DNA of 64,000 bases from Narthecium ossifragum (lineage: Eukaryota > Streptophyta > Magnoliopsida > Dioscoreales > Nartheciaceae), in contig OY986969.1 of the NCBI GenBank assembly GCA_963920575.1, forward strand, positions 9,235,096 to 9,299,095, in the 5' to 3' direction. The notes beneath the pieces were generated by a model, which was given only the letters and a program-made list of their open reading frames with translations, ran no database searches and had not been told where the DNA came from. Position 1 is the stretch's first letter. The number at the start of each line of letters is the position of its first letter. The position numbers were made by a program, and so were the translations under genes. Shown here in pieces: positions 63,574 through 64,000 of the stretch.

Positions 63574-63801
63574 TTACAAAGCTTTTGATGAGTTGGAAGG
63601 GATAGAGGTGGCATGGAATCAGGTGAAGGTAACGGATGTGCTTCGCAACTCAGAGGACATGGAGCGTCTCTATTCGGAAGTCCACTTGCTCAAGACCCTG
63701 AAGCACAAGAACATAATCAAATTCTATAACTCCTGGGTGGATGCCAAACATGGACACATCAATTTCATTACCGAGGTCTTTACCTCAGGGAACTTGCGCC
63801 A
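63574..63801 (+). CDS. WNK: WNK kinase, exon 3
   Basis: It encodes [19 protein letters not shown] and on through [20 protein letters not shown] to [13 protein letters not shown]. The beta-3 position carries Asn in VAWN where most kinases have Lys, the defining WNK feature. The helix C Glu (SEVHLL) and hinge (ITEVFTSG) are intact. Exon ends CA before GTCAGT. Confidence 0.88.
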
Positions 63802-63898
63802 GTCAGTCACTTCACACCTCGTGTCTTCCTTTGAGCTTTTTCTCATAAGTTGCTTATAGCTAAGGGTGGTTGTCCGATTTCTCTTTTTCGTATGATAG

Positions 63899-64000
63899 GT
63901 ATAGGAAGAAGCATAAGCATGTCGATCTAAGAGCATTGAAGAAATGGTCAAGACAGATCTTGAGCGGTCTTAACTATCTTCATAGTCATGATCCACCAGT
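63899..64000 (+). CDS. WNK: WNK kinase, exon 4 (truncated by window end)
   Basis: After a GATAG acceptor the frame reads [20 protein letters not shown] and then [14 protein letters not shown], kinase subdomain V-VIa. The catalytic HRD loop should come next, beyond position 64000. Confidence 0.88.

Noticed and set aside
1..64000. tRNA, rRNA or conserved snRNA genes
   Set aside because: None were recognised on either strand by eye; the tRNA-like matches seen are retrotransposon primer-binding sites only.

Overview
This is nuclear DNA from a flowering plant. Three things show it: a mitochondrial NAD-isocitrate dehydrogenase gene with plant-type protein sequence and kilobase introns, the first exons of a plant WNK kinase gene, and a dense mix of plant transposon classes (MULE with OTU and plant-mobile-domain genes, Ty3/gypsy chromoviruses, hAT, CACTA-like, PIF/Harbinger-like). 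The species cannot be fixed from the sequence. Long-LTR Del/Tekay-type elements fit a larger, repeat-rich genome.

Layout. (1) 1-12240: an old MULE on the + strand (FAR1-type zinc domain, transposase, SWIM finger, OTU protease domain). It carries a nearly intact five-exon plant mobile domain (PMD) gene on the - strand at 9002-11221. The transposase exon is cut by two solo LTRs in opposite orientation (1244-3657 and 3702-6169, each with its own 5-bp duplication) and by a CACTA-like miniature element (about 6201-6996). (2) 12690-25360: the IDH regulatory-subunit gene, four exons at 13413-24375, with a related micro-palindrome repeat on each side. Intron 2 holds a PIF/Harbinger-like MITE and a 28-G tract. 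(3) 25930-28270: C-rich and GAAAAGTAACTACC-type repeat arrays, then a hAT MITE with an 8-bp duplication. (4) 28288-34029: a decayed gene for an uncharacterised membrane protein, split by a solo LTR (28975-33974) that itself contains a second solo LTR (31463-33867). (5) 34664-62053: one nested retrotransposon stack. (6) 62054-64000: intergenic DNA and the 5' end of a WNK kinase gene.

The nested stack resolves layer by layer from target-site duplications. Element A (34669-62048, - strand, 514-bp LTRs, TSD CTATC) contains only gag and protease. Into A went a solo LTR (36753-39160, TSD ATCTC) and element B (39262-61393, + strand, about 2.4-kb LTRs, TSD GGCCC). Into B went a hAT element carrying a 155-bp minisatellite (43255-44667), a longer relative's solo LTR (45138-48499, TSD ACGTT), a MULE-type element with a TTTTCTCTCA array (50508-52150) and element E (53205-61266, TSD GTGTT). 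Into the 5' LTR of E went element F (53599-58450, TSD GGGTC). LTR divergence counted by eye falls in nesting order: about 24/514 in A, 4/520 in E, 2/864 in F.

The most interesting feature is element F. It has nearly identical LTRs and one uninterrupted 1124-codon frame joining a Gag-like region directly to an integrase with a chromodomain-like tail. Protease, reverse transcriptase and RNase H are missing. Element B shows the same gag-to-integrase deletion in a different lineage, A keeps only gag-protease, and E carries an unrecognised 702-codon frame. All four full-length elements with LTR pairs therefore lack reverse transcriptase and would have to be mobilised in trans.
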